A stretch of 64,000 nucleotides of DNA from Apostichopus japonicus (Eukaryota; Echinodermata; Holothuroidea; Aspidochirotida; Stichopodidae), in contig NC_092571.1 of the NCBI RefSeq assembly GCF_037975245.1, positions 21,687,917 to 21,751,916 on the forward strand. Reading direction: 5' to 3'. The position numbers and the translations under genes are program-made. Position 1 is the first letter of the stretch. Each line of letters starts with the position of its first letter. Below, piece after piece: positions 49,168-61,900 of this stretch. The notes beneath the pieces were generated by a model that saw nothing but the letters and a program-made list of their open reading frames with translations, was not told the DNA's origin and did no database searches.

Positions 49168-49827
49168 TCGAACCCCGGGTGATGACGTCTTTTGCCGATC
49201 TTTTACAGCAAGTGCCTACACGGGGAGCTGTAAGTATTAGTTAATCCACCTAATATCTCAGTCCATACAGTGGCGCGATGGCTTGGCGCACTCTACGAGC
49301 TGATGATCGAGACTCTCTTTTGCATCCGTGGTTCGAACCCCGGGTGATGACGTCTTTTGCCGATCTTTTACAGCAAGTGCCTACACGGGGAGCTGTAAGT
49401 ATTAGTTAATCCACCTAATATCTCAGTCCATACAGTGGCGCGATGGCTTGGCGCACTCTACGAGCTGATGATCGAGACTCTCTTTTGCATCCGTGGTTCG
49501 AACCCCGGGTGATGACGTCTTTTGCCGATCTTTTACAGCAAGTGCCTACACTGGCAGCTGTAAGTATTAGTTAATCCACCTAATATCTCAGTCCATACAG
49601 TGGCGCGATGGCTTGGCGCACTCTACGAGCTGATGATCGAGACTCTCTTTTGCATCCGTGGTTCGAACCCCGGGTGATGACGTCTTTTGCCGATCTTTTA
49701 CAGCAAGTGCCTACACTGGCAGCTGTAAGTATTAGTTAATCCACCTAATATCTCAGTCCATACAGTGGCGCGATGGCTTGGCGCACTCTACGAGCTGATG
49801 ATCGAGACTCTCTTTTGCATCCGTGGT

Positions 49828-52137
49828 TCGAACCCCGGGTGATGACGTCTTTTGCCGATCTTTTACAGCAAGTGCCTACACGGGGAGCTGTAAGTATTAG
49901 TTAATCCACCTAATATCTCAGTCCATACAGTGGCGCGATGGCTTGGCGCACTGTACGAGCTGATGATCGAGACTCTCTTTTGCATCCGTGGTTCGAACCC
50001 CGGGTGATGACGTCTTTTGCCGATCTTTTACAGCAAGTGCCTACACTGGCAGCTGTAAGTATTAGTTAATCCACCTAATATCTCAGTCCATACAGTGGCG
50101 CGATGGCTTGGCGCACTGTACGAGCTGATGATCGAGACTCTATTTTGCATCCGTGGTTCGAACCCCGGGTGATGACGTCTTTTGCCGATCTTTTACAGCA
50201 AGTGCCTACACGGGGAGCTGTAAGTATTAGTTAATCCACCTAATATCTCAGTCCATACAGTGGCGCGATGGCTTGGCGCACTGTACGAGCTGATGATCGA
50301 GACTCTCTTTTGCATCCGTGGTTCGAACCCCGGGTGATGACGTCTTTTGCCGATCTTTTACAGCAAGTGCCTACACTGGCAGCTGTAAGTATTAGTTAAT
50401 CCACCTAATATCTCAGTCCATACAGTGGCGCGATGGCTTGGCGCACTCTACGAGCTGATGATCGAGACTCTCTTTTGCATCCGTGGTTCGAACCCCGGGT
50501 GATGACGTCTTTTGCCGATCTTTTACAGCAAGTGCCTACACGGGGAGCTGTAAGTATTAGTTAATCCACCTAATATCTCAGTCCATACAGTGGCGCGATG
50601 GCTTGGCGCACTCTACGAGCTGATGATCGAGACTCTCTTTTGCATCCGTGGTTCGAACCCCGGGTGATGACGTCTTTTGCCGATCTTTTACAGCAAGTGC
50701 CTACACTGGCAGCTGTAAGTATTAGTTAATCCACCTAATATCTCAGTCCATACAGTGGCGCGATGGCTTGGCGCACTGTACGAGCTGATGATCGAGACTC
50801 TCTTTTGCATCCGTGGTTCGAACCCCGGGTGATGACGTCTTTTGCCGATCTTTTACAGCAAGTGCCTACACTGGCAGCTGTAAGTATTAGTTAATCCACC
50901 TAATATCTCAGTCCATACAGTGGCGCGATGGCTTGGCGCACTCTACGAGCTGATGATCGAGACTCTCTTTTGCATCCGTGGTTCGAACCCCGGGTGATGA
51001 CGTCTTTTGCCGATCTTTTACAGCAAGTGCCTACACTGGCAGCTGTAAGTATTAGTTAATCCACCTAATATCTCAGTCCATACAGTGGCGCGATGGCTTG
51101 GCGCACTCTACGAGCTGATGATCGAGACTCTCTTTTGCATCCGTGGTTCGAACCCCGGGTGATGACGTCTTTTGCCGATCTTTTACAGCAAGTGCCTACA
51201 CGGGGAGCTGTAAGTATTAGTTAATCCACCTAATATCTCAGTCCATACAGTGGCGCGATGGCTTGGCGCACTCTACGAGCTGATGATCGAGACTCTCTTT
51301 TGCATCCGTGGTTCGAACCCCGGGTGATGACGTCTTTTGCCGATCTTTTACAGCAAGTGCCTACACGGGGAGCTGTAAGAATTAGTTATTCCACCTAACA
51401 TCTCAGTCCATACAGTGGCGCGATGGCTTGGCGCACTCTACGAGCTGATGATCGAGACTCTCTTTTGCATCCGTGGTTCGAACCCCGGGTGATGACGTCT
51501 TTTGCCGATCTTTTACAGCAAGTGCCTACACTGGCAGCTGTAAGTATTAGTTAATCCACCTAATATCTCAGTCCATACAGTGGCGCGATGGCTTGGCGCA
51601 CTCTACGAGCTGATGATCGAGACTCTCTTTTGCATCCGTGGTTCGAACCCCGGGTGATGACGTCTTTTGCCGATCTTTTACAGCAAGTGCCTACACTGGC
51701 AGCTGTAAGTATTAGTTAATCCACCTAATATCTCAGTCCATACAGTGGCGCGATGGCTTGGCGCACTCTACGAGCTGATGATCGAGACTCTCTTTTGCAT
51801 CCGTGGTTCGAACCCCGGGTGATGACGTCTTTTGCCGATCTTTCACAGCAAGTGCCTACACTGGCAGCTGTAAGTATTAGTTAATCCACCTAATATCTCA
51901 GTCCATACAGTGGCGCGATGGCTTGGCGCACTCTACGAGCTGATGATCGAGACTCTCTTTTGCATCCGTGGTTCGAACCCCGGGTGATGACGTCTTTTGC
52001 CGATCTTTTACAGCAAGTGCCTACACGGGGAGCTGTAAGTATTAGTTAATCCACCTAATATCTCAGTCCATACAGTGGCGCGATGGCTTGGCGCACTCTA
52101 CGAGCTGATGATCGAGACTCTCTTTTGCATCCGTGGT
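49828..52137. repeat. 14-unit block, copy 2 of a 2.5-kb duplication
   Basis: This is the partner of 46,693-49,167, shorter by one unit. Differences from copy 1 are few: TAATATC at 51,148 where copy 1 has TAACATC, and C126 at 51,643 where copy 1 has G126. The block shows a many-unit duplication followed by loss or gain of one unit. Confidence 0.8.
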
Positions 52138-54777
52138 TCGAACCCCGGGTGATGACGTCTTTTGCCGATCTTTTACAGCAAGTGCCTACACTGGCAGCTG
52201 TAAGTATTAGTTAATCCACCTAATATCTCAGTCCATACAGTGGCGCGATGGCTTGGCGCACTCTACGAGCTGATGATCGAGACTCTCTTTTGCATCCGTG
52301 GTTCGAACCCCGGGTGATGACGTCTTTTGCCGATCTTTTACAGCAAGTGCCTACACGGGGAGCTGTAAGTATTAGTTAATCCACCTAATATCTCAGTCCA
52401 TACAGTGGCGCGATGGCTTGGCGCACTCTACGAGCTGATGATCGAGACTCTCTTTTGCATCCGTGGTTCGAACCCCGGGTGATGACGTCTTTTGCCGATC
52501 TTTTACAGCAAGTGCCTACACGGGGAGCTGTAAGTATTAGTTAATCCACCTAATATCTCAGTCCATACAGTGGCGCGATGGCTTGGCGCACTCTACGAGC
52601 TGATGATCGAGACTCTCTTTTGCATCCGTGGTTCGAACCCCGGGTGATGACGTCTTTTGCCGATCTTTTACAGCAAGTGCCTACACTGGCAGCTGTAAGT
52701 ATTAGTTAATCCACCTAATATCTCAGTCCATACAGTGGCGCGATGGCTTGGCGCACTCTACGAGCTGATGATCGAGACTCTCTTTTGCATCCGTGGTTCG
52801 AACCCCGGGTGATGACGTCTTTTGCCGATCTTTTACAGCAAGTGCCTACACGGGGAGCTGTAAGTATTAGTTAATCCACCTAATATCTCAGTCCATACAG
52901 TGGCGCGATGGCTTGGCGCACTCTACGAGCTGATGATCGAGACTCTCTTTTGCATCCGTGGTTCGAACCCCGGGTGATGACGTCTTTTGCCGATCTTTTA
53001 CAGCAAGTGCCTACACGGGGATCTGTAAGTATTAGTTAATCCACCTAATATCTCAGTCCATACAGTGGCGCGATGGCTTGGCGCACTCTACGAGCTGATG
53101 ATCGAGACTCTCTTTTGCATCCGTGGTTCGAACCCCGGGTGATGACGTCTTTTGCCGATCTTTTACAGCAAGTGCCTACACTGGCAGCTGTAAGTATTAG
53201 TTAATCCACCTAATATCTCAGTCCATACAGTGGCGCGATGGCTTGGCGCACTCTACGAGCTGATGATCGAGACTCTCTTTTGCATCCGTGGTTCGAACCC
53301 CGGGTGATGACGTCTTTTGCCGATCTTTTACAGCAAGTGCCTACACGGGGAGCTGTAAGTATTAGTTAATCCACCTAATATCTCAGTCCATACAGTGGCG
53401 CGATGGCTTGGCGCACTCTACGAGCTGATGATCGAGACTCTCTTTTGCATCCGTGGTTCGAACCCCGGGTGATGACGTCTTTTGCCGATCTTTTACAGCA
53501 AGTGCCTACACTGGCAGCTGTAAGTATTAGTTAATCCACCTAATATCTCAGTCCATACAGTGGCGCGATGGCTTGGCGCACTCTACGAGCTGATGATCGA
53601 GACTCTCTTTTGCATCCGTGGTTCGAACCCCGGGTGATGACGTCTTTTGCCGATCTTTTACAGCAAGTGCCTACACTGGCAGCTGTAAGTATTAGTTAAT
53701 CCACCTAATATCTCAGTCCATACAGTGGCGCGATGGCTTGGCGCACTCTACGAGCTGATGATCGAGACTCTCTTTTGCATCCGTGGTTCGAACCCCGGGT
53801 GATGACGTCTTTTGCCGATCTTTTACAGCAAGTGCCTACACTGGCAGCTGTAAGTATTAGTTAATCCACCTAATATCTCAGTCCATACAGTGGCGCGATG
53901 GCTTGGCGCACTCTACGAGCTGATGATCGAGACTCTCTTTTGCATCCGTTGTTCGAACCCCGGGTGATGACGTCTTTTGCCGATCTTTTACAGCAAGTGC
54001 CTACACTGGCAGCTGTAAGTATTAGTTAATCCACCTAATATCTCAGTCCATACAGTGGCGCGATGGCTTGGCGCACTCTACGAGCTGATGATCGAGACTC
54101 TCTTTTGCATCCGTGGTTCGAACCCCGGGTGATGACGTCTTTTGCCGATTTTTTACAGCAAGTGCCTACACTGGCAGCTGTAAGTATTAGTTAATCCACC
54201 TAATATCTCAGTCCATACAGTGGCGCGATGGCTTGGCGCACTCTACGAGCTGATGATCGAGACTCTCTTTTGCATCCGTGGTTCGAACCCCGGGTGATGA
54301 CGTCTTTTGCCGATCTTTTACAGCAAGTGCCTACACGGGGAGCTGTAAGTATTAGTTAATCCACCTAATATCTCAGTCCATACAGTGGCGCGATGGCTTG
54401 GCGCACTCTACGAGCTGATGATCGAGACTCTCTTTTGCATCCGTGGTTCGAACCCCGGGTGATGACGTCTTTTGCCGATCTTTTACAGCAAGTGCCTACA
54501 CTGGCAGCTGTAAGTATTAGTTAATCCACCTAATATCTCAGTCCATACAGTGGCGCGATGGCTTGGCGCACTCTACGAGCTGATGATCGAGACTCTCTTT
54601 TGCATCCGTGGTTCGAACCCCGGGTGATGACGTCTTTTGCCGATCTTTTACAGCAAGTGCCTACACTGGCAGCTGTAAGTATTAGTTAATCCACCTAATA
54701 TCTCAGTCCATACAGTGGCGCGATGGCTTGGCGCACTCTACGAGCTGATGATCGAGACTCTCTTTTGCATCCGTGGT
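52138..54777. repeat. C126 units with GGGGATCTG and GATTTTTT markers
   Basis: Units are C82, AC, C126 and vary mainly at u55/u58. GGGGATCTG (G60T) occurs at 53,022 and 54,837 (11-unit offset) and CCGATTTTTTA at 54,150 and 56,130 (12-unit offset), so a further 11-12-unit duplication spans about 52.9-56.3 kb with one-unit slippage. A private CCGTTGTTCG occurs near 53,950. Confidence 0.7.
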
Positions 54778-57582
54778 TCGAACCCCGGGTGATGACGTCT
54801 TTTGCCGATCTTTTACAGCAAGTGCCTACACGGGGATCTGTAAGTATTAGTTAATCCACCTAATATCTCAGTCCATACAGTGGCGCGATGGCTTGGCGCA
54901 CTCTACGAGCTGATGATCGAGACTCTCTTTTGCATCCGTGGTTCGAACCCCGGGTGATGACGTCTTTTGCCGATCTTTTACAGCAAGTGCCTACACTGGC
55001 AGCTGTAAGTATTAGTTAATCCACCTAATATCTCAGTCCATACAGTGGCGCGATGGCTTGGCGCACTCTACGAGCTGATGATCGAGACTCTCTTTTGCAT
55101 CCGTGGTTCGAACCCCGGGTGATGACGTCTTTTGCCGATCTTTTACAGCAAGTGCCTACACGGGGAGCTGTAAGTATTAGTTAATCCACCTAATATCTCA
55201 GTCCATACAGTGGCGCGATGGCTTGGCGCACTCTACGAGCTGATGATCGAGACTCTCTTTTGCATCCGTGGTTCGAACCCCGGGTGATGACGTCTTTTGC
55301 CGATCTTTTACAGCAAGTGCCTACACTGGCAGCTGTAAGTATTAGTTAATCCACCTAATATCTCAGTCCATACAGTGGCGCGATGGCTTGGCGCACTCTA
55401 CGAGCTGATGATCGAGACTCTCTTTTGCATCCGTGGTTCGAACCCCGGGTGATGACGTCTTTTGCCGATCTTTTACAGCAAGTGCCTACACGGGGAGCTG
55501 TAAGTATTAGTTAATCCACCTAATATCTCAGTCCATACAGTGGCGCGATGGCTTGGCGCACTCTACGAGCTGATGATCGAGACTCTCTTTTGCATCCGTG
55601 GTTCGAACCCCGGGTGATGACGTCTTTTGCCGATCTTTTACAGCAAGTGCCTACACTGGCAGCTGTAAGTATTAGTTAATCCACCTAATATCTCAGTCCA
55701 TACAGTGGCGCGATGGCTTGGCGCACTCTACGAGCTGATGATCGAGACTCTCTTTTGCATCCGTGGTTCGAACCCCGGGTGATGACGTCTTTTGCCGATC
55801 TTTTACAGCAAGTGCCTACACGGGGAGCTGTAAGTATTAGTTAATCCACCTAATATCTCAGTCCATACAGTGGCGCGATGGCTTGGCGCACTCTACGAGC
55901 TGATGATCGAGACTCTCTTTTGCATCCGTGGTTCGAACCCCGGGTGATGACGTCTTTTGCCGATCTTTTACAGCAAGTGCCTACACTGGCAGCTGTAAGT
56001 ATTAGTTAATCCACCTAATATCTCAGTCCATACAGTGGCGCGATGGCTTGGCGCACTCTACGAGCTGATGATCGAGACTCTCTTTTGCATCCGTGGTTCG
56101 AACCCCGGGTGATGACGTCTTTTGCCGATTTTTTACAGCAAGTGCCTACACTGGCAGCTGTAAGTATTAGTTAATCCACCTAATATCTCAGTCCATACAG
56201 TGGCGCGATGGCTTGGCGCACTCTACGAGCTGATGATCGAGACTCTCTTTTGCATCCGTGGTTCGAACCCCGGGTGATGACGTCTTTTGCCGATCTTTTA
56301 CAGCAAGTGCCTACACTGGCAGCTGTAAGTATTAGTTAATCCACCTAATATCTCAGTCCATACAGTGGCGCGATGGCTTGGCGCACTCTACGAGCTGATG
56401 ATCGAGACTCTCTTTTGCATCCGTGGTTCGAACCCCGGGTGATGACGTCTTTTGCCGATCTTTTACAGCAAGTGCCTACACTGGCAGCTGTAAGTATTAG
56501 TTAATCCACCTAATATCTCAGTCCATACAGTGGCGCGATGGCTTGGCGCACTGTACGAGCTGATGATCGAGACTCTCTTTTGCATCCGTGGTTCGAACCC
56601 CGGGTGATGACGTCTTTTGCCGATCTTTTACAGCAAGTGCCTACACGGGGAGCTGTAAGTATTAGTTAATCCACCTAATATCTCAGTCCATACAGTGGCG
56701 CGATGGCTTGGCGCACTCTACGAGCTGATGATCGAGACTCTCTTTTGCATCCGTGGTTCGAACCCCGGGTGATGACGTCTTTTGCCGATCTTTTACAGCA
56801 AGTGCCTACACTGGCAGCTGTAAGTATTAGTTAATCCACCTAATATCTCAGTCCATACAGTGGCGCGATGGCTTGGCGCACTCTACGAGCTGATGATCGA
56901 GACTCTCTTTTGCATCCGTGGTTCGAACCCCGGGTGATGACGTCTTTTGCCGATCTTTTACAGCAAGTGCCTACACGGGGAGCTGTAAGTATTAGTTAAT
57001 CCACCTAATATCTCAGTCCATACAGTGGCGCGATGGCTTGGCGCACTCTACGAGCTGATGATCGAGACTCTCTTTTGCATCCGTGGTTCGAACCCCGGGT
57101 GATGACGTCTTTTGCCGATCTTTTACAGCAAGTGCCTACACTGGCAGCTGTAAGTATTAGTTAATCCACCTAATATCTCAGTCCATACAGTGGCGCGATG
57201 GCTTGGCGCACTCTACGAGCTGATGATCGAGACTCTCTTTTGCATCCGTGGTTCGAACCCCGGGTGATGACGTCTTTTGCCGATCTTTTACAGCAAGTGC
57301 CTACACGGGGAGCTGTAAGTATTAGTTAATCCACCTAATATCTCAGTCCATACAGTGGCGCGATGGCTTGGCGCACTGTACGAGCTGATGATCGAGACTC
57401 TCTTTTGCATCCGTGGTTCGAACCCCGGGTGATGACGTCTTTTGCCGATCTTTTACAGCAAGTGCCTACACTGGCAGCTGTAAGTATTAGTTAATCCACC
57501 TAATATCTCAGTCCATACAGTGGCGCGATGGCTTGGCGCACTGTACGAGCTGATGATCGAGACTCTCTTTTGCATCCGTGGT
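54778..57582. repeat. Tract with alternating G and T haplotypes (330-bp dimer)
   Basis: At 54,778-56,097 eight units alternate strictly between G55/G58 and T55/C58, and again at 56,593-57,582 for six units; three T-type units separate them. A similar alternation is seen at 46,693-48,012. The pattern resembles an emerging dimeric higher-order repeat of 330 bp, although the two unit types differ at only two bases. Confidence 0.6.
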
Positions 57583-58737
57583 TCGAACCCCGGGTGATGA
57601 CGTCTTTTGCCGATCTTTTACAGCAAGTGCCTACACTGGCAGCTGTAAGTATTAGTTAATCCACCTAATATCTCAGTCCATACAGTGGCGCGATGGCTTG
57701 GCGCACTCTACGAGCTGATGATCCAGACTCTCTTTTGCATCCGTGGTTCGAACCCCGGGTGATGACGTCTTTTGCCGATCTTTTACAGCAAGTGCCTACA
57801 CGGGGAGCTGTAAGTATTAGTTAATCCACCTAATATCTCAGTCCATACAGTGGCGCGATGGCTTGGCGCACTCTACGAGCTGATGATCGAGACTCTCTTT
57901 TGCATCCGTGGTTCGAACCCCGGGTGATGACGTCTTTTGCCGATCTTTTACAGCAAGTGCCTACACTGGCAGCTGTAAGTATTAGTTAATCCACCTAATA
58001 TCTCAGTCCATACAGTGGCGCGATGGCTTGGCGCACTCTACGAGCTGATGATCGAGACTCTCTTTTGCATCCGTGGTTCGAACCCCGGGTGATGACGTCT
58101 TTTGCCGATCTTTTACAGCAAGTGCCTACACGGGGAGCTGTAAGTATTAGTTAATCCACCTAATATCTCAGTCCATACAGTGGCGCGATGGCTTGGCGCA
58201 CTCTACGAGCTGATGATCGAGACTCTCTTTTGCATCCGTGGTTCGAACCCCGGGTGATGACGTCTTTTGCCGATCTTTTACAGCAAGTGCCTACACGGGG
58301 AGCTGTAAGTATTAGTTAATCCACCTAATATCTCAGTCCATACAGTGGCGCGATGGCTTGGCGCACTCTACGAGCTGATGATCGAGACTCTCTTTTGCAT
58401 CCGTGGTTCGAACCCCGGGTGATGACGTCTTTTGCCGATCTTTTACAGCAAGTGCCTACACGGGGAGCTGTAAGTATTAGTTAATCCACCTAACATCTCA
58501 GTCCATACAGTGGCGCGATGGCTTGGCGCACTCTACGAGCTGATGATCGAGACTCTCTTTTGCATCCGTGGTTCGAACCCCGGGTGATGACGTCTTTTGC
58601 CGATCTTTTACAGCAAGTGCCTACACGGGGAGCTGTAAGAATTAGTTAATCCACCTAACATCTCAGTCCATACAGTGGCGCGATGGCTTGGCGCACTCTA
58701 CGAGCTGATGATCGAGACTCTCTTTTGCATCCGTGGT
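57583..58737. repeat. Right-domain units with recurrent TAACATC pair
   Basis: C82, AC, C126 units. The unit at 58,408 has TAACATC and the next (58,573) has TAAGAATTAG plus TAACATC, the same two-unit motif as at 43,063-43,392 and 48,178-48,507. A private ATCCAGAC is near 57,724. No other feature is present. Confidence 0.75.
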
Positions 58738-58903
58738 TCGAACCCCGGGTGATGACGTCTTTTGCCGATCTTTTACAGCAAGTGCCTACACGGGGAGCTG
58801 TAAGTATTAGTTAATCCACCTAATATCTCAGTCCATACAGTGGCCGCGATGGCTTGGCGCACTCTACGAGCTGATGATCGAGACTCTCTTTTGCATCCGT
58901 GGT
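58738..58903. repeat. 166-bp unit with inserted C
   Basis: This unit reads GTGGCCGCGATGG where others read GTGGCGCGATGG, a single C insertion near 58,845 inside the A-box-like motif and D-arm-like hairpin. It shifts later units by +1. No neighbour shares it. Confidence 0.9.
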
Positions 58904-61900
58904 TCGAACCCCGGGTGATGACGTCTTTTGCCGATCTTTTACAGCAAGTGCCTACACTGGCAGCTGTAAGTATTAGTTAATCCACCTAATATCTCAGTCC
59001 ATACAGTGGCGCGATGGCTTGGCGCACTCTACGAGCTGATGATCGAGACTCTCTTTTGCATCCGTGGTTCGAACCCCGGGTGATGACGTCTTTTGCCGAT
59101 CTTTTACAGCAAGTGCCTACACGGGGAGCTGTAAGTATTAGTTAATCCACCTAATATCTCAGTCCATACAGTGGCGCGATGGCTTGGCGCACTGTACGAG
59201 CTGATGATCGAGACTCTCTTTTGCATCCGTGGTTCGAACCCCGGGTGATGACGTCTTTTGCCGATCTTTTACAGCAAGTGCCTACACGGGGAGCTGTAAG
59301 TATTAGTTAATCCACCTAATATCTCAGTCCATACAGTGGCGCGATGGCTTGGCGCACTCTACGAGCTGATGATCGAGACTCTCTTTTGCATCCGTGGTTC
59401 GAACCCCGGGTGATGACGTCTTTTGCCGATCTTTTACAGCAAGTGCCTACACGGGCAGCTGTAAGTATTAGTTAATCCACCTAATATCTCAGTCCATACA
59501 GTGGCGCGATGGCTTGGCGCACTCTACGAGCTGATGATCGAGACTCTCTTTTGCATCCGTGGTTCGAACCCCGGGTGATGACGTCTTTTGCCGATCTTTT
59601 ACAGCAAGTGCCTACACGGGGAGCTGTAAGTATTAGTTAATCCACCTAATATCTCAGTCCATACAGTGGCGCGATGGCTTGGCGCACTCTACGAGCTGAT
59701 GATCGAGACTCTCTTTTGCATCCGTGGTTCGAACCCCGGGTGATGACGTCTTTTGCCGATCTTTTACAGCAAGTGCCTACACGGGGAGCTGTAAGTATTA
59801 GTTAATCCACCTAATATCTCAGTCCATACAGTGGCGCGATGGCTTGGCGCACTCTACGAGCTGATGATCGAGACTCTCTTTTGCATCCGTGGTTCGAACC
59901 CCGGGTGATGACGTCTTTTGCCGATCTTTTACAGCAAGTGCCTACACGGGCAGCTGTAAGTATTAGTTAATCCACCTAATATCTCAGTCCATACAGTGGC
60001 GCGATGGCTTGGCGCACTCTACGAGCTGATGATCGAGACTCTCTTTTGCATCCGTGGTTCGAACCCCGGGTGATGACGTCTTTTGCCGATCTTTTACAGC
60101 AAGTGCCTACACGGGCAGCTGTAAGTATTAGTTAATCCACCTAATATCTCAGTCCATACAGTGGCGCGATGGCTTGGCGCACTCTACGAGCTGATGATCG
60201 AGACTCTCTTTTGCATCCGTGGTTCGAACCCCGGGTGATGACGTCTTTTGCCGATCTTTTACAGCAAGTGCCTACACGGGGAGCTGTAAGTATTAGTTAA
60301 TCCACCTAATATCTCAGTCCATACAGTGGCGCGATGGCTTGGCGCACTCTACGAGCTGATGATCGAGACTCTCTTTTGCATCCGTGGTTCGAACCCCGGG
60401 TGATGACGTCTTTTGCCGATCTTTTACAGCAAGTGCCTACACGGGGAGCTGTAAGTATTAGTTAATCCACCTAATATCTCAGTCCATACAGTGGCGCGAT
60501 GGCTTGGCGCACTCTACGAGCTGATGATCGAGACTCTCTTTTGCATCCGTGGTTCGAACCCCGGGTGATGACGTCTTTTGCCGATCTTTTACAGCAAGTG
60601 CCTACACGGGGAGCTGTAAGTATTAGTTAATCCACCTAATATCTCAGTCCATACAGTGGCGCGATGGCTTGGCGCACTCTACGAGCTGATGATCGAGACT
60701 CTCTTTTGCATCCGTGGTTCGAACCCCGGGTGATGACGTCTTTTGCCGATCTTTTACAGCAAGTGCCTACACGGGGAGCTGTAAGTATTAGTTAATCCAC
60801 CTAATATCTCAGTCCATACAGTGGCGCGATGGCTTGGCGCACTCTACGAGCTGATGATCGAGACTCTCTTTTGCATCCGTGGTTCGAACCCCGGGTGATG
60901 ACGTCTTTTGCCGATCTTTTACAGCAAGTGCCTACACTGGCAGCTGTAAGTATTAGTTAATCCACCTAATATCTCAGTCCATACAGTGGCGCGATGGCTT
61001 GGCGCACTGTACGAGCTGATGATCGAGACTCTCTTTTGCATCCGTGGTTCGAACCCCGGGTGATGACGTCTTTTGCCGATCTTTTACAGCAAGTGCCTAC
61101 ACGGGGAGCTGTAAGTATTAGTTAATCCACCTAATATCTCAGTCCATACAGTGGCGCGATGGCTTGGCGCACTGTACGAGCTGATGATCGAGACTCTCTT
61201 TTGCATCCGTGGTTCGAACCCCGGGTGATGACGTCTTTTGCCGATCTTTTACAGCAAGTGCCTACACTGGCAGCTGTAAGTATTAGTTAATCCACCTAAT
61301 ATCTCAGTCCATACAGTGGCGCGATGGCTTGGCGCACTCTACGAGCTGATGATCGAGACTCTCTTTTGCATCCGTGGTTCGAACCCCGGGTGATGACGTC
61401 TTTTGCCGATCTTTTACAGCAAGTGCCTACACTGGCAGCTGTAAGTATTAGTTAATCCACCTAATATCTCAGTCCATACAGTGGCGCGATGGCTTGGCGC
61501 ACTCTACGAGCTGATGATCGAGACTCTCTTTTGCATCCGTGGTTCGAACGCCGGGTGATGACGTCTTTTGCCGATCTTTTACAGCAAGTGCCTACACGGG
61601 TAGCTGTAAGTATTAGTTAATCCACCTAATATCTCAGTCCATACAGTGGCGCGATGGCTTGGCGCACTGTACGAGCTGATGATCGAGACTCTCTTTTGCA
61701 TCCGTGGTTCGAACCCCGGGTGATGACGTCTTTTGCCGATCTTTTACAGCAAGTGCCTACACTGGCAGCTGTAAGTATTAGTTAATCCACCTAATATCTC
61801 AGTCCATACAGTGGCGCGATGGCTTGGCGCACTGTACGAGCTGATGATCGAGACTCTCTTTTGCATCCGTGGTTCGAACCCCGGGTGATGACGTCTTTTG

